From Gemmata massiliana (GTDB lineage Bacteria; Planctomycetota; Planctomycetia; Gemmatales; Gemmataceae): a stretch of 52,044 nt of DNA. The DNA is taken from the NCBI GenBank assembly GCA_000531095.1, contig HG799468.1:1-52044 (forward strand). Reading direction: 5' to 3'. The notes under the pieces were generated by a model. That model worked only from the letters and a program-made list of their open reading frames with translations, searched no databases and was not told the origin of the DNA. The first letter of the stretch is position 1. Every line of letters starts with the position of its first letter. This document shows positions 1 to 7,344 of this stretch, one piece after another. Position numbers and translations under genes: made by a program.

Positions 1-103
1 TCACACCGGACGAACCGACCCTCCCGGGCCGACACAATCCGCCGCCAGTGGCACCGAACAGATGCAACTAACTTGCTTCACCACGTTGTCAAAGATCGAT
101 CTC

Positions 104-132
104 GCGAGCGGCCAAACCGCTCGCACTTTTTT
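104..132 (+). terminator. Intrinsic terminator of a gene left of the window
   Basis: An 8-bp perfect GC-rich stem (GCGAGCGG at 104-111, CCGCTCGC at 117-124) with loop CCAAA is followed after AC by six T (127-132). This is a textbook rho-independent terminator on the + strand, so the gene to the left of the window probably runs rightward. Confidence 0.75.
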
Positions 133-852
133 GGGCAATCAGTGCCGGCCCGTTAAGGCCCGCCCGATCACCCGAGTGGCCCGCTCGCCCTGTCGAGCGA
201 AGCGAACCAAATACCAACTCGAACAACCAGTCCCAACTTTTCTCTTTTCCACACCCACTCGCGACTCATCGTCGCTCAGTGAATGTTATCAGCAGCGACC
301 CGATCGCCAACCCCATTTTCTTTCGCAACCCCTTGTAGGCGTTGCACTTGTGTCACTGCTGCGAAGTTAACTTACCGCCACCCCCGCCACCCGTCAACCG
401 CCCCGAAAAAACTTTCTCGCAGATCCCACCGAACTCTCTTTGATCCCAGCGATTCCGGCGGCCAAAATCCGCACTTGAGTCAAAAACCACTCGCCGCGAA
501 CCCGTTTTGACAACCAAAACCCAGTCCACTCACGCATCCAGCCAAACAACACTCAGCCCGATCGAGCTAACCAATGTAACCTTTTCCGATCGGGAAGCAA
601 AACACCCCACTCGCCCGTACTCGCGGGCGCCACTTGTGGCTCGTGCCCTGGTTCTAGGAGTGCTGGTTCACCGACCGACGCGGGACACGCGGTCCCGCCA
701 AAACAAACCCACTTCGCTGGGAAGACTGAGGTATAGGGACTCAACCAGACGTTGCCAAGACTAACCCAATAGCGACTTCCCCTCACCACACATGCTTCGC
801 ACCCAACCCCAATCGGTTGATGACGATGCGCGCCCTCACTTTTCCGCTCTGC
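133..852. other. Non-coding stretch, about 720 bases
   Basis: No open frame here has protein-like composition; the short frames present are rich in Arg, Ser, Thr and Pro in the way random GC-rich DNA is. The heptamer CCACTCG or its complement occurs at 173-179, 255-261, 487-493 and 607-613, more often than chance predicts. No RNA gene or mobile element was recognised. Confidence 0.6.
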
Positions 853-884
853 GATTCCGGCCGATTCCGAAAAAGGCCGGAATC
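853..884 (-). terminator. Hairpin just downstream of the SET-domain gene
   Basis: A perfect 10-bp inverted repeat (GATTCCGGCC at 853-862, GGCCGGAATC at 875-884) with a 12-nt loop lies 14 bases past the SET gene stop. It has no clear U-tract, so it may be a weak or factor-assisted terminator or an RNA-stabilising 3' hairpin. Confidence 0.5.
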
Positions 885-897
885 CAGCACGGAAAAC

Positions 898-1260
898 TTA
901 CAAATCGTCGTACCGAATCAACAACTCCTCACCCGCGACGATGTCACGAAGCGCGAAGTAAATGTAGTTCGCGTCGTGCCCCAAGTTCGGATCTTCTGAG
1001 TCGTTGAGATACCACCCGACGCTCATCCGATTCAGGCACTTGGGCAAAAAGCACTCAGTTTCGTACCGCGTCACGAAGTTCTCTTTGATCTCGGCTGGCA
1101 CATCGAGAGCGGCAAACTCCTCCCAGGTCAGTCGCCGCACGTCGTCTTCAGCGAACAAACCGGTCAGCACCGCCCCTTTCGGGATGTTCGTTGCTGCGAA
1201 CACACCGACACCCGCCCCCTCAATGGTGGAAGGCTTCAAGCGGAAGAACTGCATTTGCAA
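898..1260 (-). CDS. Small SET-domain protein
   Basis: A 120-residue protein that is essentially one SET domain, the fold used by lysine methyltransferases with S-adenosylmethionine. The N-terminal motif GAGVGVFAATNIPKGAVL (about residues 15-32) is typical of stand-alone bacterial SET proteins. The C-terminal part holds the SAM/pseudoknot segment LNDSEDPNLGHD and the closing tyrosine motif GEELLIRYDD. The usual N-H-S-C-x-P-N is degenerate here: N-D-S-E-D-P-N, with His and Cys replaced. Methyltransferase activity is therefore uncertain. There is no post-SET cysteine cluster. It sits alone, with a hairpin downstream. The family call is secure; the substrate is unknown. Confidence 0.8.
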   Translation of the reverse strand: MQMQFFRLKPSTIEGAGVGVFAATNIPKGAVLTGLFAEDDVRRLTWEEFAALDVPAEIKENFVTRYETECFLPKCLNRMSVGWYLNDSEDPNLGHDANYIYFALRDIVAGEELLIRYDDL

Positions 1261-1359
1261 TTATCCGGCGAGTAAGTGTCGGAAGGGAACGTGAACCACT
1301 GCGGGACTTGCGCCCCGACGCGGACTCAGATCCGCGCCGGGACCGTTCGATGAAACAGA

Positions 1360-1887
1360 TCAGCTCAACAGTCGGGCGAACACGCGCTTGATGCCCGCGT
1401 GCCCCTCGTACTTTTCGAGCCACTTCCCGTGCTCTTCGACGTCCAGGCGCAGCCCGCTCTCGCCGCGATCCTCGGCCATTTCCAGGTATTCCGAAACCGG
1501 CAGGTAGAAGCTCGTCCGCTCCTCGCCCTCTTCGTAGAGGAACGCCAGCACGCCCTGCGCTTCGACCAACGGCTTGGCGTCGTCGCGCCGAACGTCGAGT
1601 CCCGCGTTACTCGCCTCGATCTTCACGGGAATGAACGCCGTGTGCGCGCGGTTCGTAGCGACCACGTTCACGCCCTTGTTCACGACCGACAGGTACGCGC
1701 GCAGCCCGTTGACGATCAGCGCGCTCGCGACCTCGGCCCCGTACCCCTCCATGTCCAGGATCATCCCGTTATCGACCCGGCGAACCGGAGCAGCGGCCGC
1801 AACGGGTTCAGCGATCTCGGGGGTTTCGAGAACCTCGTTCTCTTCTTCTTCTTCAATAACCGGCTTCTTGGTCTTAGCCTTCGCCAT
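1360..1887 (-). CDS. Unknown protein with acidic/lysine-rich N-terminus
   Basis: A 175-residue protein I do not recognise. Residues 1-35 are low complexity: a basic MAKAKTKKP start, a run of glutamates, then an Ala/Val/Pro stretch, probably disordered. The rest (about 36-175) looks like a compact alpha/beta domain with no transmembrane segment and no cysteine. The start is well supported: AGGAGGT and AGGTGA lie directly upstream on the minus strand. It reads in the same direction as the SET gene about 100 bases downstream and could share its transcript, but nothing in the sequence links their functions. Confidence 0.65.
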   Translation of the reverse strand: MAKAKTKKPVIEEEEENEVLETPEIAEPVAAAAPVRRVDNGMILDMEGYGAEVASALIVNGLRAYLSVVNKGVNVVATNRAHTAFIPVKIEASNAGLDVRRDDAKPLVEAQGVLAFLYEEGEERTSFYLPVSEYLEMAEDRGESGLRLDVEEHGKWLEKYEGHAGIKRVFARLLS

Positions 1888-2211
1888 GACTCACCTAAAC
1901 CTCCTGTGGGAACGAGTAAAGTAGGACGCCGACCTCGCTCGTCCAGTTGGCCGGCACAGGTTTTCTGACAATCGCACCGCGCGACCGATCGACCGTGGCG
2001 CCCGAGGCTACCAGTGTCATCGGCAAATCGGCCGGCGCAATTCGGGTTTCGTCTCGACGAGAGAAGGGGAGCGGCGCCGGGGCACCAGATCCGTGGCCCT
2101 TCACTTACACGCGGTTGGCTCTCATCACTCTCGAAATGGCGCGTCGAAAACGCTGTGCAGACCGTTCTCAGTTACTCAATTAATGCAGTATACACCACAA
2201 ACCGGTCAAGC
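1888..2211. other. Intergenic region, about 320 bases
   Basis: It lies between two minus-strand genes and must hold the promoter of the unknown protein at 1360-1887 and the 3' end of the sigma-54 regulator transcript. An AT-richer patch at about 2165-2215 is the only compositional feature. I see no clear hairpin, promoter consensus or gene. Confidence 0.4.
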
Positions 2212-3657
2212 TTAATCGGTATCGTCCTCGGAACCGTCGGTAAACCGCGGGGTGATGTGCAGTTCGCGCAGCCTTCGCCGTAAAGTCTGGCGCGCGACGC
2301 CGAGAATTTTCGCGGCCTGCAACTGGTTCCCCCGAGTGTACTCCATCACTAGAGGCAGCAGAACGCGATCGAGTTCGCGGTGCGCGTCGTCGTGGAGCGT
2401 TTCGCTCCCCTCCGCGAGGCGACCGCGGATGAATTCTTCCAGGCTCGAACGCTCAGTCGTCAGTGCAGGACCAGCGGTAGGTGCTGGCTCCGCAACCAGT
2501 TCCGGAAGCATCGCCGGGAGCAGCACCGATCCGGCCGCACCGAGGAGCGCTTGCTTCAGGACGCTCTGCAATTCGCGCAGGTTTCCGGGCCAGGGATACG
2601 CCCGCAAGCGATCCATCACCTCCGGACTGATCTCGCGCACGTCGCGCCCGAGTTCACGATTGAACCGCCGGAGGAAGTGCTGAATGAGTACCGGTAAATC
2701 GTCCCCGCGTTCGCGCAGCGGGGGCAGGTGGATCGTGAACACTCCGAGCCGATAATACAGGTCGGACCGGAACCGCCCGTCCGCCGAGACTGCTTTCAAG
2801 TCGCGGTGCGTGGCGGAGATGATTCGGACGTCGGTCGTGATCGTCTCGCCGCCCCCAACTCGCTCGAACGTCTGCTCTTGCAGCACGCGGAGCATTTTCG
2901 CCTGGAGCGCGAGCGGCATGTCACCGATTTCGTCGAGAAAGAGCGTTCCGCCCGAGCACTGCTCGAACTTACCGATGCGTTTGCGGTCCGCGCCCGTGAA
3001 TGCCCCCTTCTCGTACCCGAACAGTTCGCTTTCCAGCAGGTTTTCCGGGATCGCTGCGCAGTTCAGCGCGAGAAACGTCGCCCGGCTGCGGCGGCTGTGC
3101 TGGTAAATCGCCCGGGCGACCAGTTCCTTGCCGGTTCCGCTCTCACCGGTGATAAGTACCGGAACGTCCTGCGCCGCGACCCGGCCGATCGCCTTGTAAA
3201 CCTCCCGCATCGCCGGACACGCCCCGACGATCGCCCCGCCGACGTCTTCCTCCGGGAGCGTTTCGGCCAGCACCGCCGGTTCCCGCATCCGTTGGGCGAC
3301 TTCTGCCGCTTCCCCGACGACCCGCCGGAGTTGCGCCGGGTTCAGCGGCTTGAACAGGTAGTCGAACGCCCCGCGCTTCATGGCTTCGATGGCCGTGTCC
3401 GCGTTCTTCGAGAGCGTCACGAACACGACCGGAATCCGGGCGTCGACCGTGTGGATCTCTTCGTAGATCTCCAGACCGGGTCGGTCGGGTAACCGGAGAT
3501 CGAGGAGCACAACGTCCGGCGCGGCTTCCCGAACGCGCGCGACGCCGGCCGCACCGGTCCGCGCGACCTCGACCTTGTGTGCGGGCGCCGGGAACGCATG
3601 CCGAACCTGCTCGGCGATCAGGTCCGGGTCGTCGTCGATGAGTAATACGTGGGCCAT
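2212..3657 (-). CDS. Sigma-54-dependent response regulator (NtrC family)
   Basis: A 481-residue transcriptional activator that, when phosphorylated by a sensor kinase, uses ATP hydrolysis to open sigma-54 promoters. Domains: receiver 1-120, with acidic pocket IDDD, phospho-acceptor Asp53 (LLDLRLP) and Lys103 (LFKP); AAA+ about 140-375, with Walker A GESGTGKE at 171-178, the sigma-54-contacting loop GAFTGA at 218-223 and Walker B GGTLFLDEIGD; C-terminal Fis-type helix-turn-helix (AAKILGVARQTLRRRLRELH). The start at 3657 was chosen because the receiver begins immediately there; the open frame continues further upstream but is not protein-like. No sensor kinase gene is adjacent, so its partner lies elsewhere or is one of the hybrid kinases nearby. 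Confidence 0.9.
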   Translation of the reverse strand: MAHVLLIDDDPDLIAEQVRHAFPAPAHKVEVARTGAAGVARVREAAPDVVLLDLRLPDRPGLEIYEEIHTVDARIPVVFVTLSKNADTAIEAMKRGAFDYLFKPLNPAQLRRVVGEAAEVAQRMREPAVLAETLPEEDVGGAIVGACPAMREVYKAIGRVAAQDVPVLITGESGTGKELVARAIYQHSRRSRATFLALNCAAIPENLLESELFGYEKGAFTGADRKRIGKFEQCSGGTLFLDEIGDMPLALQAKMLRVLQEQTFERVGGGETITTDVRIISATHRDLKAVSADGRFRSDLYYRLGVFTIHLPPLRERGDDLPVLIQHFLRRFNRELGRDVREISPEVMDRLRAYPWPGNLRELQSVLKQALLGAAGSVLLPAMLPELVAEPAPTAGPALTTERSSLEEFIRGRLAEGSETLHDDAHRELDRVLLPLVMEYTRGNQLQAAKILGVARQTLRRRLRELHITPRFTDGSEDDTD

Positions 3658-3947
3658 GAATGAGTCGCAACCGGCCCTGATAATGAATCTGGTAAGTTCA
3701 GACCCATTCTCGCAACTGCGCGCGGCGCCGGCCACACTCGAATCGAATTCCGAATCTGCATCGTGCACACCCGACCGCGATGGTCGCCCGGCGCGCATCG
3801 CGCCCTACTCCCAATCACCAAATCACGGTCACACGGACTGCTTCTACATGCAAAACCGAGCGTTTCCATTTCTCATTTTGAAGCGGTACACGTTTTGCCT
3901 TTTCCTCTCTTGCCCACTTCGCTCAAAGCGTACAAGGCACATCCGTC

Positions 3948-4388
3948 ATGACTCCCATCGAAACAATTAACGAAGCGGACGATCTCACACTTTTCACGCG
4001 CTTCCCCGATCCGACGCGGCGCCACGGGTGCGTGGTCGCGATCGCCGACCGCGAAACGCGGTTGCTCGTCGCGGACCACCTGGAACACCTGGGGTACGAC
4101 GTCTGGGCGGCCGTCTCGGGCCTGAGCGCCTACCGCGCCTGTACCGAGTTCCACGCGAACATGGACGTACTGGTATGCGACGAGAACCTGCCCGATCTGC
4201 CGCCACTCGTTCTCTTCAATCGGCTGAAAATGCAGCTCCCCGGCCTCCAGTGCTGCGTCCTGGCCTCGGTAAAGTACCGCGAATCCGTGGACGAGCACTC
4301 GTGGGCCGCGCCGGTCGTTATGGACGTCGCGGGCTGGCGCAGCGGGATGCTGTTCGTGAACGTCGTGGTGACAACCGAGTCGGTGTAA
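3948..4388 (+). CDS. Single-domain receiver-like protein
   Basis: A 146-residue protein that looks like a divergent response-regulator receiver domain with no output domain. The segment MDVLVCDENLPDLPPLVLFNRL (residues about 67-88) matches the beta3-Asp-alpha3 part of receivers, with Asp in CDENLPD as the likely phospho-acceptor. The N-terminal beta1 (GCVVAIADRET) has only one of the usual pair of acidic residues, and the C-terminus has no obvious conserved Lys-Pro, so phosphorylation may be lost. It is divergent from the sigma-54 regulator, 290 bases away. It could be a phosphate sink, a scaffold or a degenerate relic. Confidence 0.6.
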   Translation: MTPIETINEADDLTLFTRFPDPTRRHGCVVAIADRETRLLVADHLEHLGYDVWAAVSGLSAYRACTEFHANMDVLVCDENLPDLPPLVLFNRLKMQLPGLQCCVLASVKYRESVDEHSWAAPVVMDVAGWRSGMLFVNVVVTTESV

Positions 4389-4395
4389 AAGAAAA

Positions 4396-4440
4396 CACAG
4401 GGCTTCCGCCCTGTGCTACGTCAGTCGGCCCCTCCGGGGC
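4396..4440. repeat. Double-hairpin intergenic element between convergent genes
   Basis: Two adjacent hairpins: CACAGGGC/GCCCTGTG with loop TTCC (4396-4415), then GCCCC/GGGGC with loop TCC (4428-4440). The first stem is flanked by AAAAGAAAA at 4387-4395, which reads as a U-tract on the minus strand, so it can end the peroxidase transcript; it also ends the + strand receiver gene. The paired-hairpin arrangement resembles dispersed REP-like elements that I recall from planctomycete genomes; that part is recollection, not shown here. Confidence 0.6.
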
Positions 4441-4458
4441 GACCAGAGAGTGTGCTCG

Positions 4459-5537
4459 TTATTTAAAGCCCGCCGGAGGAAGAACCGGAGCCGTGATGAA
4501 GTCCGCGGGCGGTTTACCGGTGAGGCTCTTAAGAAACGTGACGATCGCCCCCGTGTCCTCGTCCGACAGCGTCTTCCCGAGTTGGACACGGGCCATCACG
4601 CGCACCGCACCGGGCAGCGTATCGACCGAGCCGTCGTGAAAGTACGGCGCGGTCATTTCGACGTTACGTAGCCCCGGAACTTTGAACGTATAGGTATCGG
4701 CAGCGTCCTTCGTCAGATCAAAGCGCCCCTTATCGATCTCCTTGCTGCCGGTTGCTTTCCAGTAGTCTTCTTTCACTCCGAACTTGCGGAACTTGCTCCC
4801 GCCGATCCCCACTCCGCCGTGACAGTTCGCACAGCCGATATCCATGAAGATCCGCAGCCCGTTGCGTTCCGCGGGGGTGAGAGCATCGGCCTTACCGCCG
4901 AGGTATTCATCGAATCGCGACGGCGTGACCAGCGTGCGCTCGAAGGCCCCGATCGCTTTGCCCCAATTGTCCGCACTGACCGGATCGGTGTCGTCCGGGA
5001 ACGCCTTCTTGAACAGTTCCGGGTACCCGGCAATCGCGTTGACGCGCGCCATCGCCGCGGCAAAATCCGGGTTCCCGAACCCCGGGCCGGTAAGGGCGTG
5101 TTTCGCCTGCGCTTCGACGTTCTCGAAGTCGCCGCGCCAGTGCTGTTTGAACTGCAACGCGGTGTTGAACAGCGTGTTCGCGTTGCGCGGGAGCACTTTG
5201 TCGCGTGCGCCGTGTGACTTCGGCAGCGCGTCGGTCGCGTACAACGCGGACAGGTGACAGCGAGAGCAACTCACGGTGCCGTCGACCGAGATCCGGGGAT
5301 CGAAAAACAGTTTGCGCCCCAAGCTCACGCGCTCCGGCGAAACCGGGAACTCGCGCGTCGCCATGTCCTCGGGAGCGGCTCAAAGGTGTCCCGCGCGTCC
5401 TTGAGTAACTCCGCGTCCTTCTCTTGTGGTGCGTCAGCAGCCAAAGTGAGTTGCGGTCGTTCGCCGCCGATCAACATAACGGGAACCAGAAAACCCCACA
5501 GCACTACGCGCCGAATCGTTCCGCTCGTGGCTCGCAC
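4459..5537 (-). pseudogene. Di-heme cytochrome c peroxidase (MauG/CCP family), frameshifted
   Basis: The product would be a periplasmic bacterial di-heme peroxidase. The N-terminal part (5537 down to about 5371) encodes an export signal (RRVVLWGFLVPVMLIGG) and the linker DARDTFEPLP. The remainder, in another frame from about 5370 to 4459, encodes ATREFPVSPERVSLGRKLFF, heme motif CSRCH, heme motif CANCH and the C-terminal domain. Adding one base near 5370-5376 turns the junction into a continuous PLPEDMATREF, matching family architecture. The downstream ATG at 5364 could start a 301-residue protein, but without a signal peptide it could not receive heme c. Either a real one-base deletion or a sequencing error. 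It converges with the receiver-like gene. Confidence 0.8.
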
Positions 5538-5723
5538 GGTGTTTCCTCCGAGTTAGAGATCCCTCGCTCCACAGTGACTCAGCGCACGGCCCACACGGAC
5601 CGACTGGTAAGAACGAGCACCACACGAAGTCTCCCCGTGGGTCCGTTGTGGGAACAACCCACGCTCCGTGCGGGCGTTCATCACCAGCCGGCCCGTGTGG
5701 GCCGCGCCTTGATCGGTCCGGGA

Positions 5724-6893
5724 TTACTTTCCAGGCGCGATGAACACGTCCTGCTTCGGGAATTTCTCGAACAGCGAAGTCGGCTTGCTGAAGTTCGTGG
5801 CCAGCACGTCGGCCGGGTTCCCGGCGATCCACTGGGACAGGTCGATGGCTTCGTAGTTGCCGGTGTTGAACCCGATGAGCACCCGGCACGGCCGGTCGCC
5901 GACGTTCTCGATCGAGTGCCCGTACCCCTGCGGGATGTACCCCACGTCGCCCTTCTCCATTTGCTCGGTCCGGTACCGGCCGTGCGAACCGAACATCGTC
6001 ACGCTGATGTTCCCGTCGATCACGTACTGCCACTCGTCGGCGTTCGGGTGCCAGTGCAGTTCCCGCAGCGCGCCCGGTTCGAGGTCGAGGACCACGCCGG
6101 TGACCGTCTTCGAGATCGGGAACCGGGTCGAATCGACGCGCCACTCGCGGCCGCCCTTAAAGACTTTGTGCGGGGGCTGTTCGAGCAGTTCGTACTTGTG
6201 CGTGAGGGGCGGCAACTTGCGCCCCTGAAGCGGCACGGCAGCGGTCGCGGGTGGCACTGCGCCGCGTGCGAAGTACACCTCGTCCTTCGGGAACCCGTCG
6301 AACGCCGATTCGGACAGCCCGAAGTTCTTCGCCAACAGCGCCTTCGGCGTGTGCCCGATCCAGTCGGTGATGCTGAACGTGCCGAACTCGGAGAAGTACC
6401 CGTTGTCGAAGATCAGGATGAAGTGGGCCGGCTTGTCGCCCAGACACTCGAGCATGTGGCCGTGCCCGCGCGGGAAGTACCACACGTCGCCGGGGCCGAA
6501 GTCGTTCGTCTCGGCCGAACCCTGCGGGTCGATGACCGTGGTCCGCACGTGACCGGTCAGCACGAACGCCCACTCCGCCGCGGTCGCGTGCCAGTGCAGT
6601 TCCCGCATCGCCCCCGGTTCGAGCGTCATAGACACCCCTGCGATCCCCTTCGAGATCGGCAGTTGAACGACGGTCGCTTCCTTCCCCGAACTCTTCCCGA
6701 TGACCTTACCTTCCGATTTCTCCAGAGCGAACTTGAACGTCGGCAGATCCTTGTCGGCGAGCAGGTGATCGGGAACGTTGTTCATGAAGGTCGGGTCGCC
6801 CGCGTTCGCGCGCCCAACCGCACTCAGCGTGGCAGTGGCCGCCGCGAACGCCGCGGCGCTAGTCAGGAAATCTCGACGTTGGAGCTGAGACAT
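5724..6893 (-). CDS. Tat-exported bicupin, oxalate decarboxylase-like
   Basis: A 389-residue bicupin of the OxdC type (Mn-dependent conversion of oxalate to formate and CO2). Residues 1-31 form a Tat signal (QRRDFLTS, then an Ala-rich hydrophobic stretch), so the enzyme acts in the periplasm. Both cupins keep a full metal site: His100, His102, Glu107, His146, and His280, His282, Glu287, His326. The active-site lid, SENS in Bacillus OxdC, reads S-E-F-G here (168-171): the catalytic Glu169 is kept but the following two residues differ. The start at 6893 follows AGGTGAT at good spacing and begins the Tat signal; a longer upstream frame lacks such features. Substrate oxalate is likely, not certain. 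Confidence 0.85.
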   Translation of the reverse strand: MSQLQRRDFLTSAAAFAAATATLSAVGRANAGDPTFMNNVPDHLLADKDLPTFKFALEKSEGKVIGKSSGKEATVVQLPISKGIAGVSMTLEPGAMRELHWHATAAEWAFVLTGHVRTTVIDPQGSAETNDFGPGDVWYFPRGHGHMLECLGDKPAHFILIFDNGYFSEFGTFSITDWIGHTPKALLAKNFGLSESAFDGFPKDEVYFARGAVPPATAAVPLQGRKLPPLTHKYELLEQPPHKVFKGGREWRVDSTRFPISKTVTGVVLDLEPGALRELHWHPNADEWQYVIDGNISVTMFGSHGRYRTEQMEKGDVGYIPQGYGHSIENVGDRPCRVLIGFNTGNYEAIDLSQWIAGNPADVLATNFSKPTSLFEKFPKQDVFIAPGK

Positions 6894-7344
6894 CGCATCA
6901 CCTGTGTGAAGGAATGTGGGATACCGAACTCGATCACGTACTTGTCTCGTGCGACAGACGGCCAAAGCAACCGCGATGCCGGAGCGCGAAATGTGCCCCG
7001 CACACCGCAACGGGGAGCATGTGAAACCGCGATTCTACCGCGATTTCATGTGCGTGTGAATTTTGTGCGTGCCCGCCGCGGTACCCAAATCCCACGCCCT
7101 GAGCGAGTGGCACTCGCGTGGTACGGGATCATCCAAGTTGGCCACTCGGCGCGTGAGTGGTTCCAGTTCCCCTGCGCAAGCCACTCGTTTGGCGCGTCAA
7201 TTACCCAACAATCGCGGCGTCATCGAATTGTGCCGCGTAAGGGTACGGCGTTCGCTCTACCCGCTGGCCCGTACCGATGTTCGGAACGTGTGGGTAGAAC
7301 GAGAGGTGCGCCCCGCTTGGGGTTGCCTGTGTAATGAGGCAGGA
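6894..7344. other. Divergent intergenic region with repeated CCACTCG boxes
   Basis: It separates the bicupin (-) from a hybrid kinase (+) and must carry both promoters. Position 7103-7117 is the palindrome GCGAGTG-G-CACTCGC; 7142-7160 is CCACTC-N7-GAGTGG; a third CCACTCG is at 7181-7187. The open frame running through here into the kinase is rich in Arg and Ser and not protein-like. Confidence 0.45.
7103..7187. promoter_or_regulatory. Candidate operator cluster (CCACTCG inverted repeats)
   Basis: Two inverted repeats (7103-7117 and 7142-7160) and one half-site (7181-7187) built from the same heptamer lie 160-240 bases before the kinase start and 210-290 bases before the bicupin start. This is a candidate binding region for a dimeric regulator; no protein is assigned. 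Confidence 0.35.

Noticed and set aside
5588-5703. 11-bp inverted repeat (GGCCCACACGG at 5588-5598 and its complement at 5693-5703)
   Set aside because: The arms are 94 bases apart in GC-rich DNA and match no regulatory or mobile-element layout.
5424-7334. Long plus-strand open frame opposite the bicupin
   Set aside because: Antisense shadow of a GC-rich gene; composition is Arg/Val/His-rich with no domain, while the minus strand encodes an intact bicupin.
7063-7344. N-terminal extension of the membrane hybrid kinase
   Set aside because: In-frame but Arg/Ser-rich, and the ATG at 7345 has a good ribosome-binding site directly before the first membrane helix.
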